Shown here piece after piece: positions 5,517-5,537 of a stretch of 5,537 nt of DNA. Source of the stretch: an uncultured Moraxellaceae bacterium (GTDB lineage: Bacteria > Pseudomonadota > Gammaproteobacteria > Pseudomonadales > Moraxellaceae); assembly GCA_937952925.1 (NCBI GenBank), contig CALFYA010000396.1:1-5537 (forward strand). Direction: 5' to 3'. The notes beneath the pieces were generated by a model. It had not been told where the DNA came from, searched no databases, and saw only the letters and a list, made by a program, of their open reading frames with translations. Both the position numbers and the translations under genes were made by a program. How positions within the stretch are numbered: position 1 is the stretch's first letter; each line of letters starts with the position of its first letter.

Positions 5517-5537
5517 AGCCATTCTAGCCATCACCTT

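Overview
The window looks like DNA from a gammaproteobacterium, most likely of the Moraxellaceae (Acinetobacter and relatives). The best evidence is a Rep_3 plasmid replication initiator preceded by a tandem array of 22-bp iterons, a layout typical of plasmids from that family. The species and the replicon type (plasmid, integrated plasmid or chromosome) cannot be settled from the sequence alone. Gene-dense parts are moderate in GC, whereas the first ~470 bases are clearly richer in A+T.

Layout, left to right. (1) Positions 1-863, minus strand: one long open frame running off the left edge, with two degenerate YwqK/MORN-like segments followed by an AT-rich, unrecognised C-terminal part. (2) 864-1391: a non-coding replication-origin region with phased T-tracts, five tandem iterons (four full, one diverged) and an inverted iteron copy over the likely rep promoter. 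(3) 1392-2294, plus strand: the Rep_3 initiator. (4) 2295-2535: an intergenic segment with an orphan iteron-like copy, an all-A/T inverted repeat, and a duplicated leader segment just before the next gene. (5) 2539-3291, plus strand: a class II aldolase/adducin family protein. (6) 4671-3279, minus strand: a QseC/PmrB-type sensor histidine kinase broken by a frameshift just after its phosphoacceptor motif. (7) 5339-4668, minus strand: its OmpR-family response regulator, upstream in the same operon and overlapping the kinase start by ATGA. (8) 5340-5537: the operon's leader, with a perfect CTTAAG-N5-CTTAAG direct repeat like a PmrA/QseB box.

How the parts work together. Rep plus iterons would form a self-regulated replication module: the inverted iteron probably lets Rep repress its own promoter. 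The regulator and kinase form a translationally coupled two-component operon, probably autoregulated through the CTTAAG repeat, but the kinase as sequenced cannot be made as one protein. The aldolase-family gene converges on the kinase and their 3' ends overlap by 13 bp. The YwqK-like protein may be an immunity or antitoxin-like factor; no partner toxin is visible. No complete new system is evident. The most informative oddities are the kinase frameshift, the CTTAAG operator, the extra iteron downstream of rep, the mosaic composition of the left gene, and the fact that joining the two window ends would close the left gene with a stop almost at once.
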